A stretch of DNA of 64,000 nt from Vanilla planifolia. Its lineage: Eukaryota; Streptophyta; Magnoliopsida; Asparagales; Orchidaceae. The DNA is taken from positions 28,927,630 through 28,991,629 of the forward strand of contig CM043874.1 in assembly GCA_023846275.1 (NCBI GenBank), read 5' to 3'. Shown here piece after piece: positions 53,750 through 64,000 of the stretch; position 1 is the first letter of the stretch; the number at the start of each line of letters is the position of its first letter. Both the position numbers and the translations under genes were made by a program. Below the pieces are notes generated by a model. That model saw only the letters and a list, made by a program, of their open reading frames with translations, was not told the origin of the DNA and made no database searches.

Positions 53750-54028
53750 CAAAAAATCATGTTTAAAAAAATAGAATTTGAAAACAAATATCACACAGGA
53801 GTTCAGTCAGAGAAGCAAGAAACACAACACTAACGAATTTCTCTCCATTAAATTCAATCCTTAGACAATATCTCAGTAAAAGAAAGGGGAAGATGCACGA
53901 CAAGGGATGTTTCTGCAAACTTACAACAATTAATTGCACTCTTAATCTTCTGAGTTCGATTGGTGAGAACAACTTCCATGGGTAAGCCTATCTACAACTG
54001 AGTATATGAAGTGGGCCACAGAAGAGTT
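53750..54028 (-). other. Probable 3' UTR of the GOS11-type gene
   Basis: More balanced sequence directly after the stop codon on the minus strand, before composition drops to A/T-rich repeats near 53,740. The 69-codon frame here has no known domain. The poly(A) site is not resolved. Confidence 0.5.
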
Positions 54029-57000
54029 CTATTTTGACAACCAATATATCAGAATAAGAAACGTACAAAGGGCAGCAACAAGGGAAAGAACGATGGTATC
54101 CATTGATTTTCTTCTTCGAATTGCTGCGAGGATATGATTCACCTACACAAATGGATAGTAGGCAAACAAAAATATCAATAATAAATATACTTTTTCATGT
54201 CATAATATGAACAAAAGAACAACTGAATCCAATATACAAAAACTTAAATCTATCTATCAAAGATATATCAATCATGTATAAAAATTTTAATATTATAGTT
54301 CAAATTCAAATTATAAGGTGAAACTAATCCCCATGTCCTTGCACTCATCAACACAGCATTTAGAGAAGATTCAGGCTCTTTGGATCAAGTTTCAATCTAG
54401 TTTTTCAAAAATTTTTCTTTTTGAACTTAAAAACATCAAAATCTCAATAAATACAAACTCACAAGATATTTGCAAATAGAGCCTTAAATTCCAAAGATTC
54501 TTTTATAGTTATAGAGGGTGTTTTAACAGACTTGTTGCATTATCTTAACGTGTCTCGACGACTCGAATTTGCAGCCTCAAAGTAGCAATCTACCAATTTT
54601 TCTGTTGTAAGATTCCCCTTTCACCTAAATAATATTCAGATCACCTTTAAAGCTATGTTCTACGAAAAGAATTAGCTTGAACTCCAAACTCTTTCTTATT
54701 TTCCCATGTTTGCAAAAGATTGAAGTAACACACAATAGTTGTGGAATGATCTCGTACGTTCAACTAAACGATTTTAAACAAGTTATTTTGGATCACAAAA
54801 TGGGGAAAGATTCGATCAAATGAGCAACAAGAATAAAACAATTTGCTTACCGTGGGAAGCCGGCTACTAACATTGCTGAGCTTTGCGTTGATGCCACTAA
54901 ATGCTGAACGCTGCAGAACAAGCGAACCAAGAGTAGCTTGGGCTTGGGAGATCACGGAATCTATCTAGATTGCCATAATAAAAAAAAAAACTTGAGCACT
55001 TGATCTAAGTTTCTTCAAGAAGTCACTTCCAATTAAATTACTGTACAACCTGTTGACTTTCTAATGCCAATGTCCAGGAACAACTTCAAAAAAAGATTGA
55101 ACAAACTAAAAGTATTTATCCAAAATGATGAGGTTGATGGCAGTCTTTATCTCTTCAGCTTGCTTTACGAATCATGCTGCTTAAAAAGGTATAAAAACTA
55201 CAACAATAGCAAGTTTTGGGGAATGGTTAAGTTCAAAGAATCTATTGTGAACGATCTTACACTATATTTTGGAAGTCGTAATTTCCATAAATCAAAACAC
55301 ACAACCACAACCTTACAATATATATTTTGTAACAAAAAATCTCAAAGTTACACTATGACCACTGAACTTTGATACTGCTTAAGAGGAACATAATAATTGT
55401 AGGATAAACAAAAATACACATTCAAAACAAAAATTTTAGATCTCCTAATTTTTTTGATAAAAAAAATATAATTTTGAACATTTATTCTAGGGAGCATTTG
55501 ATTGATGATATTTAGATAATATTGACATCCAATTCATAATACTATCTAAATGTTAGTGTAACTTAAACTTTATCAAAGTTTTTTTATTATTTGACTCAAT
55601 ATTATCTAAACAGGTTTTTGTTCTTATTTTCACATCAAGATCACGGAGATTTAGATATCACTCAAATTTAAAAGACATCGCGATGTTCTATTTGAGTGAC
55701 AAATTGTAGTGCTTTCATTCGTGCTCTCTTTCCCATACAATAGAGCTATCGTGCTTTACTAAAACTTGTGGCTTCAGGATGGTTTACATGGTTAGTAACA
55801 TACACACAAACACAGTAAATGACATCAATAATGCTCTAACCAACTTCAAGGGATGAAGGCAGGATCCTCTGATAGTGGTTGCCAAACTGCAGGTTCCTGA
55901 TGGATTCCAGGATTGATGACGTGAAGCCTTACTGCACATTGAATGTGATCTACATAGATATGTCCATCCAAATATAGAATGACAAATAGCTACACCTCTG
56001 CTTACTGACCTTTGTTATTAGCTTCAAGGATTTCTGCAACCATAGATCTACTTATGCTATTTAAGCAAAGCTCCACACATCCATTCTTTCATCAACAACT
56101 TTTTTATTTCTGCTTGACTTACAATGCCCTTCTCATCACAAGAGGGGCATATTTGATTCTTTGAGAAGTTGAAGGGAAAAATGTGTAAGACCATGGAAGA
56201 AATGGCTATAGGAAAGATCAACGTAGTAAAAACCAAGTGGAGTCCACAAGGAGTGCAACAGGTACCATCATCAAGGCTCTTGAGGCATTGACAAAGGATT
56301 TGACAAAGCAAAATGAACCATCAATACATGACCTTACTGTGGAATCCTCTTTCTTAGAAGCGAGGGATGTTGGTATCACATGGTGAGGCTACACCAATGG
56401 GTCGATCCTAAACTTCTAAACCTCTGTGCCTAAAATAAAGGGATGACAAGGAACTTGTGGAGCGTTCTACTAAGAGGGTTAAAGGGGACTGTTGTTCTTG
56501 CAGATGACCTCCCTTTTAAGTCAGCATGTTTTCCTTTATTGAACGTGTGACAAACGTCAGGTCTAGCTGGAGCTAGTTCGATGTATTTTACCACATGCTG
56601 ATGAATTTCTAGAGAATTGGAAATCTAATGAACGTGGCTGGTCAAAACAATGAAATGATCATTAGTATTAAAGGATATCCATCAGGCTGACACCATCAAC
56701 ATAACTTTAAAGGATAACAGTTAGCCAAAATGTCCAGGTAAAAAAACACTTCTCCAACTGCCTACCAGTGTAGTAGCTACAATATTACTACCAAAGATAC
56801 ACGAAGTAACCTAAGAAGATGATTCAACAAACATCAGAAAAATAAATGCATTGAGGAAAGTGGCATATACTAAAGAAACTAATTAACGAACATCAAAACA
56901 GAAACTCTACCTAGGAATTTTTGTTCAATTGTGGTAAATATTTAAATATAATTTATATAAGCCATAGTTAAGCCAGTTCTAGGTTTTCGAAGTAAATGTG

Positions 57001-60000
57001 GAGTGACACAACCAATCAAACTACAATGCATAAATAATATGTTTTTCCTACATAGGATTAGCTTTCAGAAAAGTATAGCTGATGCCAAAATGCAAAGAAA
57101 ATTTTATAAGCATTCCATATGCTAAGGAAACATTAACAAGGGACTGCTGAATGGGTATTGAAAGACTACATCGGTGTAGGTTCTAGCGCCAGCTGAGTAA
57201 TTTTTGTATTAAATTCTAAAGCTTTCAAGAATAGAACAAAGAAGAGATATATAGGAATAGGATGTACGTTGGTGACCAAAAAAGTTCACTACCTGCCCTG
57301 AACTTCTGTTAAGAGCCAACTGTTCTTTCAGGAGAGCACTGTCCTCATTACCACCACCCTCTTCGAGATCCAAAGTCGCTTTATCAAAATCCCTAAAATC
57401 CAGGAGTGATGCATGTTCCTGCCTAGCTTTTTGGCTTGAGCGTAAACGATAAAATTCCTATAGTAAAATGTGATTAATGAAGACTAATACAATGCCAAAA
57501 ATCTCAATACATGCTTCTCTACTAATTTAAACAACTTCTGTTCTCTATATCAATGCTGCACTAAATGAGCAAACTTTTGCAGTAAAACCTTGTTTCCAAG
57601 GATCCAAAGTATCTACTGTTGAGCATAATGGTCTATACAAACATTTACCTGAGTAAGATCTTGTGAAATTTCTCTATGTCTATTCAAGGTATGGGAAAGA
57701 ATTTCTGAACCTCCTGATGAAACCCATGTTTGCATCTGAGAATTAACTTGCTGAAGTTGTTTCAATAGCCTCTCTATACCAGATTCAAGATCAATTTGTG
57801 AGCCATCCGGTTTTGCTAAAACCAATCTGCGATATGAATTCAACTGCTCATCCAATTGAGCTTCAAGTTTCCTTGCCTAAGAACAGGTAATGAAAAGAGT
57901 TGACGGGTAATGAAAGAACTGATTTCTAGAACAGGGTTAAAAAATAAACAAGCAAATAGTACAAATGCATTGCAAATGAACTGGAAATTATGAACTAGAT
58001 GAGTTAAATGAGTGAAGTGCCTAGGGTTATTTCATAGGCCAAAAATATAGATATCCAAAACAAAAATAAATAGAACACACTGTACTAGCTCATTCAAGAA
58101 TAAAAATGCCATACTAAAAGCAAGTTTGTTGTAATAGTCTATGGAAAATAAGTTATAAAAGCTATAGAAATTGAAGAAATAAAAAATTTGAAACAATTAT
58201 CACCATTATTATCCTTTTGTTTTTTATGGAAAATCATCACTAATCTTGCCCTATCTAAGTCAGATCAGGTAGATGAACCCTCATTCTCCATTCAACAGGC
58301 AAATCCATTTAGTATTTCAATTTCATCAAAAAAAAAAAAAAAAAAAAAAGAAAAAAGGTGGAAAGCAGCATACATATCTCCAATATTGTACACTGCATAG
58401 TATCACAAATGTTATAATAGTTCACCATTTCACCCCATTTATTTGCTCCTAGCCAAATGCATCACAAACTATCGTTCCATTATTACATAGAACCTGCCCA
58501 AGAAAACTAAGCCACTAATTATTCCCAGTTACTTGGATAACATAAGGAAATTAACAAATTTTGAATTTCTACAATAGTTTGTTTCTTACAAGCTAAGTCA
58601 AAATCCTTTAATTTTAAAATTATTCTCCATTCATCTTGTGCACTCCTCTTGTTGCATCCTAACAACAAATATTATTGGGGAGAAGCATATCACATGAAAC
58701 CTCATCCTTTGCATGATTAGCAAAATCAACAATAAATAACACAAGTAAATGAAGACTGAAAGCTAAATATTGATGAGAAATCCAATCACAACAGGAAATT
58801 CACTAGTAAATTTCCTATTGATGGGAACACAAAAGACTTCCAAGAGTTGAAGTAGCAATTGCCATGCACATAAAACTTTGAAAATATAAATCCAAGCTCG
58901 AAATATTAAACAAAGTTGGGAGACACAACATAATCTTATTTCCTAACACAAAAACAGAGGTTGAGATAAATAAGCATAAAATAACGAGTCATCAACTTTA
59001 AATGACTTGAACATGAGCATAATCAACAATAACTACCACAACATCATAATCATACTAAGAAGGATAGGCTACATAGATCATTTAATGCCATTAAATTGTA
59101 TCCATAAGCATGTCCTCTTCAAAATTCAAGCATGTTTCCTAATTGTTTCTTGCCATGAAATATATTTAAACTTTTTCTTCACCTATACATTTGAGAAAAT
59201 TTCAATAGCTCATCTCTACTAATAGAAGCATTGCTTGATATGTGTTTAAACATATTCAAGTCGACATTACCTAAGCATATCATCTATTGGTGCAGCACCA
59301 TCCATCTTTCGTATGCACTTGCTTCCAAACAAATCCTTTTTAGCATAGAAACGCACCCATAACATCCTTATCATTTTAATGCTCATTTATTTTGTATATA
59401 AATTTACTATATAGGCCTGTCTTTAGTGTCATAGAACACAATCATCTCATTATTGTCTTGTAAAGCTTACATACAATCTTGGGAGATTTTCTAAACCACA
59501 ACTCATCAAAAGAAACTCATTATTCTATCAAAATTGTATGAACCCTATTGGTAAAAGCATCATCAATTTATCAATTTTTTATTGTAAACCTAAATAATGA
59601 AATATCTCATTTTTTTAATACTTTAGAATTACTAAATGTGATATCTAAGTCACTGAACTTTTACCCAGGCAAGCTTGCATTCTATATAAAACTTTAAAGT
59701 TGAAACCCCATAGAATATAGTACCTTCCTCTAGAACTCCAACCTTTCTTTAATCTCTTCCCTAGACTTTCCAACATGTAAAATATTGTCAATAAAAAAAA
59801 TAATGAACCATGTATATCTCTAGAATAAACTATACTAACATCCATAATTAAGAAATATGTACTTATTCTCCTAAAGTGCGTACACAAGTTTCTTTAATGT
59901 ACATGTTTTTAACAACATCAACACATACAACATCATTTCTTTTCATTTTTAAGAACTTAACAAATAATTCTCTTAAACTCTGCCATGTAACTTTCAAATT

Positions 60001-60410
60001 GAATGAAAATTAAGTTTAAACCAACTACATCCCAATCTTCTCTACTAAACTTTTTAGTGAGTGTATAACATCAATCATAGTCTTTGTCAAATGCCAAATT
60101 AATTTTGGCATAGAATTTGTATCCTATACTCAATTACTATCAAGAATTTGTTCCATAACAAATTGGAAAAGTACATAAAAGATTGCTAACTTTTATAATG
60201 TTGGCAGCTGCATTATATTATGCATAAATTACCAAGTATCACCAAGGCCAATATGCTATAAATCAGTTGAATATATATGTGTAACTCATTCAGGCAGTAA
60301 GCTAATTTTGTAATCATAGTAGCATATACTAACACTCTTAAAGAAAAAACATTGCGTTCAGATAATTGGAAATATAAATGGTTACTCCTACATAACTCCA
60401 ACTAAGCTTC

Positions 60411-60443
<33 letters not shown>

Positions 60444-61509
60444 GAAAGCCAATACAACAAACTTCAATCCAAGCCATTAAATGAAAGGTTAGAAGTTAAG
60501 TTCTACTGAATCTTATAAGTGATTACCAAGCTCTTTTTAATCAACATGTAAAATAACAAACTTTGGATCCTAAATAAACTTCGATGGAACACCTTAAAGC
60601 TAACCAACCATCCATAAAACGAAAAGATAACTGGAATTATAAATACAATATAAACCAATGATTGTACAAAGCTATACAATTTTAGTCATGCTTTTCATTT
60701 AGGACACAATTGGTTTACTACAAATTGCAAAAGCGCTTCAAAAATCGACAAAAGATCACCAGATTCCAATCTTTTGGTTGAATGTAAGCTGAAATTAGAA
60801 TGATTTTAAAAGTTGGCAAATCCAATAATTCTTTCCACATACACAGTGACAATGAAGTCACACATGTTTATCACTAAAAGTACATCAAACAAAATAAATG
60901 AGGTTTGATTGTGAAATTCATCATTTTTAAAGAGAAGGTTCAAGTTTTAAATTCGACCATAGATCTTAACTTTATTCCCCAAAAAAAAGGAAACAACTCT
61001 CAATCCCATTAAAAGCAGGGCACTACATGAAGCATTTATTTCCATCTCACTTTACTAAAAAAAACCTCATTTTGAAAGCATTACCTCTGAGAATCCATAT
61101 CGAATTTGACAATTAATCACCAAATATATCCTTACACCAACCTCACTATCGCAACTTCTAATTGCAGCAAACACACAAAATGGCACCTAAACTCAAACTC
61201 AAAAGTTGTATCAAATCTCAAGACATCTCCAAAGATCCTAGACATAACGAAATGCTCTTCAATAAAGAAAATTCACATCATGCATCTCTTATCAATTTGT
61301 CTCATTACGGCGTTCCCAAGCCAAAAGATTCGAAACTCGCGCCATGACATGGTATTCACCACAAATTCACAATGAAAGGATAGCAGACACAAAAACACGT
61401 TTTAAGGATAGGAGAGGCAGAACAAATGGAAAATTCGAATGCAAACGCAAAAAATAGGTGAGAGAACCTGCTTTCTTAGGGCATCCCAAGATGTAGACTG
61501 GATCTCCAT
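54029..61509 (-). CDS. GOS11: Golgi SNAP receptor complex member 1 (Qb-SNARE), GOS11 type
   Basis: Tail-anchored SNARE for vesicle fusion at the Golgi. Minus-strand exons in gene order: 61509-61468 (MEIQSTSWDALRKQ), 57876-57649, 57457-57293, 54964-54851, 54142-54029 (TAG). All introns are phase 0 with GT-AG ends and the product is 220 aa, against about 223 for Arabidopsis GOS11. Domain order: N-terminal helical region with ARKLEAQLDEQLNSYRRLV and LLKQLQQVNSQMQTWVSSGG, then EFYRLRSSQKARQEHASLL. The SNARE motif IDSVISQAQATLGSLVLQRS has the zero-layer Gln in LQRS. Last come basic RRRKSMDT and a single hydrophobic anchor (VLSLVAALCTFLILIYWLSK) at the C-terminus. SHTLNRHREISQDLTQ and the short acidic linker favour GOS11 over GOS12. 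Introns 1 (3.6 kb) and 3 (2.3 kb) are long and repeat-laden. The start ATG is in strong context (gccATGG). Confidence 0.94.
54965..57292 (-). other. Intron 3 of the GOS11-type gene, with unidentified more complex segment
   Basis: Most is A/T-rich, but 55,850-56,700 has a balanced composition and broken open frames on both strands. On the plus strand near 56,455 a stretch reads KELVERSTKRVKGD, weakly like the start of plant LINE ORF1 proteins. I cannot identify it with confidence; it is probably a decayed insertion. Confidence 0.4.
58327..58348. repeat. Poly(A) run in intron 1
   Basis: About 22 A on the plus strand, followed by more A/G-rich sequence; it is a poly(U) run in the pre-mRNA of the minus-strand gene. 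Confidence 0.9.
59225..60160 (-). mobile_element. Decayed non-LTR retrotransposon (LINE/RTE-like) reverse transcriptase
   Basis: Translated on the minus strand across several frames, this keeps an ordered series of phrases typical of a plant non-LTR RT. They are TMIDVIHSLKSLVEK (about 60,030-60,085), VDVVKNMYIKETCVRT (about 59,880-59,940), FFIDNILHVGKSREEIKERL at the catalytic site (about 59,745-59,805, Asn replacing the second Asp), and near the C-terminus KMDGAAPIDDMLR (about 59,270-59,310). Multiple stops and frameshifts show a dead copy. It lies in intron 1 of the GOS11-type gene, in the same orientation. Clade assignment (RTE-like) is tentative. Confidence 0.7.
60413..60441. repeat. Poly(A) run in intron 1
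   Basis: About 28 A with flanking 'gcttcc' and 'atagaaag'. It is not clearly the tail of the minus-strand non-LTR relic, because that tail would be T on the plus strand at its left end. Confidence 0.9.
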
Positions 61510-61514
61510 GGCAT
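61476..61514 (-). promoter_or_regulatory. Overlapping upstream ORF at the GOS11 start
   Basis: An ATG five bases before the main ATG opens a 12-codon frame (MPWRSSLHLGMP) that ends in TAA inside exon 1, in a different frame. Its context is weak (tgcATGC) while the main start is strong (gccATGG), so leaky scanning is expected. Whether it is in the transcript depends on the unknown 5' end. Confidence 0.6.
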
Positions 61515-61640
61515 GCACCCACCGCGATCTAACAGATCTCGATCCTCTGCCGCCCTCTTCCCCTCTCCTTCTCGTTCGCTCTTTTGGACCTTAGCAAAGA
61601 GAGAGGGGCCTGGGTAGAGCAGAGGACGAGGAGGTTCCTG
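61515..61640 (-). promoter_or_regulatory. 5' UTR / core promoter region of the GOS11-type gene
   Basis: A short GC-richer stretch with GA-rich (minus-strand) runs directly before the start codon, in sharp contrast to the A/T-rich DNA on either side. This is typical of a plant 5' leader. No TATA box is assigned. Confidence 0.5.
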
Positions 61641-64000
61641 AATTCAGGTGTGGTCCGATTGACACTTCCTTTCTCACAAATTTTATATTTAAGCATAAAA
61701 ATATATTGAATCGGAACGATCAGAGCGATACCGGAATGGCTTCTGAAAGCTCCTAAACAAAATAGACGTTCAGAAAATAAAAAATAATATAAAGAAAATA
61801 AAAGATCATTTTGTTTATTTTAAAATAATATTAAAAAATTTTGTTTCACACCTCTATTAAAACAAATCAAAGATTACTTTAACCGTTTGACAATAATATT
61901 CGCTTTATTTAATTTTTAAATATATTTATTAAATATATAATTTTAAAATAATATTTAATAACAATATTTTTAAAAGATATTTTGATTGACCAACTTATTG
62001 TTTGATAATAATTATTCTAAATATAATGTCAAGCTTATTTAGATCGTTATTTTGGATCATTTTTAATCAAATTCTTAAGCCTAAAATTAATATCAAAAAC
62101 CAATTTTTGCCAATTTTCTTGAAGAATTGCACAATAAAGAATGGATCTTAATATTACAAAATATCAAATTTTCAGATCTTTATCTTCTGATATTTTTTTC
62201 TTTTCTCTTTCTATCACTCCTCTAAAAAGGGGCAAGAAACATTCGAGTAGGAGTTTTAAGTATTCAAGTGTATTTTGGATCAAATTTGGTTATCTCTTTA
62301 GAAATTTTATTTTTAATTATGAGAAATATAGCAAGTAAGAGGATGAATTTGAAAAAGCATTAAAGATTTAGATTTAGCTCTATTGAAGTTGGAAATGCAA
62401 CAAATAACAAATTACATGCAAAGACGATTCTTTTGAAGGAATTACATGCTAAAAGCAAAATTATCTTGTAGCATATGCATTGATTTAAACCAAAAAAGTT
62501 TGAAGGGAACTCTCAACATTTAATCAATTCAGTTATGTTTGAAAAATTTATCTTTAGCATTCAATAGAAGATTTGTAAACTTAGAAATTTGAATTTTAAT
62601 TATCAAAAATAGAACTAGAAGAATGAGATGCAAAGAAAAGAAATTAGATGCAAATGACATCTTGTTAAAAGTTTTTGATATAAGGATACGATAAAAACAT
62701 GATTTTTTATATTGAAGTATTTGTTGGTTTAAAGCAAAAAAGCATCAAGTTAAATTGGCAACATTCAATCATTTTGCTTCAATTTGGTATAAAAATTATT
62801 TTAGTTTTCAATAAAGCATTTGAAGTTTTCTATTTTCTTTTATCTTCAATAGGGATTTTTGATCCAAAAACTATCTCAATAAAAAATTGCAATAAAATCA
62901 AACTATATTGCAATTTTTTTATTAATTGATTTAGTTTCATAGTTTTGATTTTAATTTAGTTAATTTGATTTTTGGGACTTGAATTTGATCAATTATTCGA
63001 AACCCAAAACAAGAAGTATAAATGTTTTGTTTGGTACAATTTTTAAACAAAGTTTTTGTTAATCAATAGAAATAACAGCAATCTTGAATGCCCACATGCA
63101 CAAATGATTAAGAAGCTAAGAAAATTATAATTATTAAAGGAACTAAACTATAACACAAGAGAAAAAAAACATAAACCACAACCTAATAATTCAAGATTAA
63201 AGCATGATGCATCATCAACCTAGGCAAAGAAGGGCTAATTTCTAGAGCTTAACCATATAGTTTTATGGAGAGGAATTGGACTATATGGGTTGATTAACTC
63301 TTTTGTTTTTTGAATGTAAAATGTATATGATCAAAATGGTTAATGGTCATAAATATCAATGTAACTAATTGCATGGATTTTGTTCCCTCTCTTGTTAAAG
63401 TTTCTATCATTATATTTTCATTAGCCCTCTTTTGAAATGAGTGAGTAAACATTGCATGAATATTTGGGAATCAAGCATAATTTGTGATATCTCATAGAAG
63501 CTATTTATATCTATACCACAATTTTTGATATAATACAACAAATGAATGCTTATATGTTAACTTATGTTTTTTCAAATATTAAATCTTTCCTTAGATAGAT
63601 ATATGTGTTTAATATTTAAGAAATAATGCTACAACAACTAGTAAAGTATGATTAGTTTAAAACTTTTAGAGTTTATAAGAAATGAAATATAAAACATTAT
63701 ATTAATCTTACATCTAATATAATAAAATTGTACATTAGTCATGTCTAATAAAAAATTACATGAACATGTTCATTTCCTTCTTATATTAGCTTGCAGCTCA
63801 TATCAATCCTTTTGCGTCCTAGTGTTTAATGAGTAGACATAAAATTGTGAGAGAAAAATAAGTTAAACAATCATCAATGGCTTGGTATATAAAATAAAAT
63901 AATCATAAAATACAAGCAATATAATTTTAGGATATGTTATGTGTATGACCATCATTAAGCATAATCGTGTACACTTCTTGTAATAGCATAAGTATAAACA
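61641..64000. other. AT-rich region at the right end, with degenerate direct repeat
   Basis: No gene is recognised. Two diverged copies of a block of about 120 bp, about 245 bp apart, lie near 62,474-62,600 and 62,715-62,850 (shared phrases 'ggtttaaagcaaaaaag'/'gatttaaaccaaaaaag' and 'tttcaataaagcattt'/'attcaatagaagattt'). The 65- and 76-codon frames here match nothing known to me. Confidence 0.5.

Noticed and set aside
56057..56311. 84-codon minus-strand frame with a CPSCDEKG phrase resembling a Ty3 gag-pol zinc-binding segment
   Set aside because: The flanking residues do not continue the expected motif (no following His/Cys at the right spacing), so I treat it as chance.
1..64000. tRNA, rRNA, CRISPR, bacterial operon or defence-system features
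   Set aside because: None seen. The only tRNA-related sequence is the retrotransposon primer site, and gene structure is clearly that of a plant nucleus.

Overview
This is a stretch of AT-rich plant nuclear DNA with three spliced protein-coding genes, one intact LTR retrotransposon, and long gene-free regions of decayed transposable elements. The proteins (a calmodulin-type plant Ca2+-ATPase, a PIN auxin carrier, a plant Golgi Qb-SNARE), GT-AG introns and a Tekay-type chromovirus all point to an angiosperm. A very GC-rich first PIN exon next to AT-rich later exons suggests a monocot; this is an inference and I cannot name the species.

Layout. (1) 1-14,469, plus strand: the last 23 exons of an autoinhibited P2B Ca2+-ATPase of the ACA8/9/10 group. 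The 5' end lies outside the window, and several introns carry tandem duplications. (2) 14.5-29.1 kb: no intact gene. A strongly decayed Ty3 element lies on the minus strand (about 19.5-27.6 kb). It still aligns in order with gag, protease, RT, RNase H, integrase and the polypurine tract of the intact element further along, and it is interrupted by a probable solo LTR. (3) 29,366-31,281, plus strand: a complete five-exon PIN2-like auxin efflux carrier (530 aa) with an unusually short central loop. (4) 31.3-41.1 kb: decayed repeats, including one more LTR relic and about 1.9 kb almost free of G on the plus strand. (5) 41,102-49,964, minus strand: a full-length, young Tekay chromovirus. It has 2.08 and 2.06 kb LTRs, a 5-bp target duplication GTGAT, an initiator-Met-type primer site, a polypurine tract and one uninterrupted 1,484-codon gag-pol frame ending in a chromodomain. 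(6) 50-54 kb: AT-rich intergenic DNA. (7) 54,029-61,509, minus strand: a complete five-exon GOS11-type Golgi SNARE (220 aa). It has a short overlapping upstream ORF and a decayed non-LTR retrotransposon RT in intron 1. (8) 61.6-64 kb: AT-rich DNA with a degenerate direct repeat.

The three host genes are unrelated housekeeping or transport functions (Ca2+ export, auxin export, Golgi fusion) and do not form a cluster. I see no evidence of a novel biosynthetic or defence system. The most informative content is the transposon archaeology: an intact young Ty3 element beside an old relic of the same broad type, and decayed reverse transcriptases of two classes. I found no tRNA, rRNA or CRISPR. Exon boundaries were fixed by hand from GT/AG sites, reading-frame continuity and recalled family sequences, not by a search.
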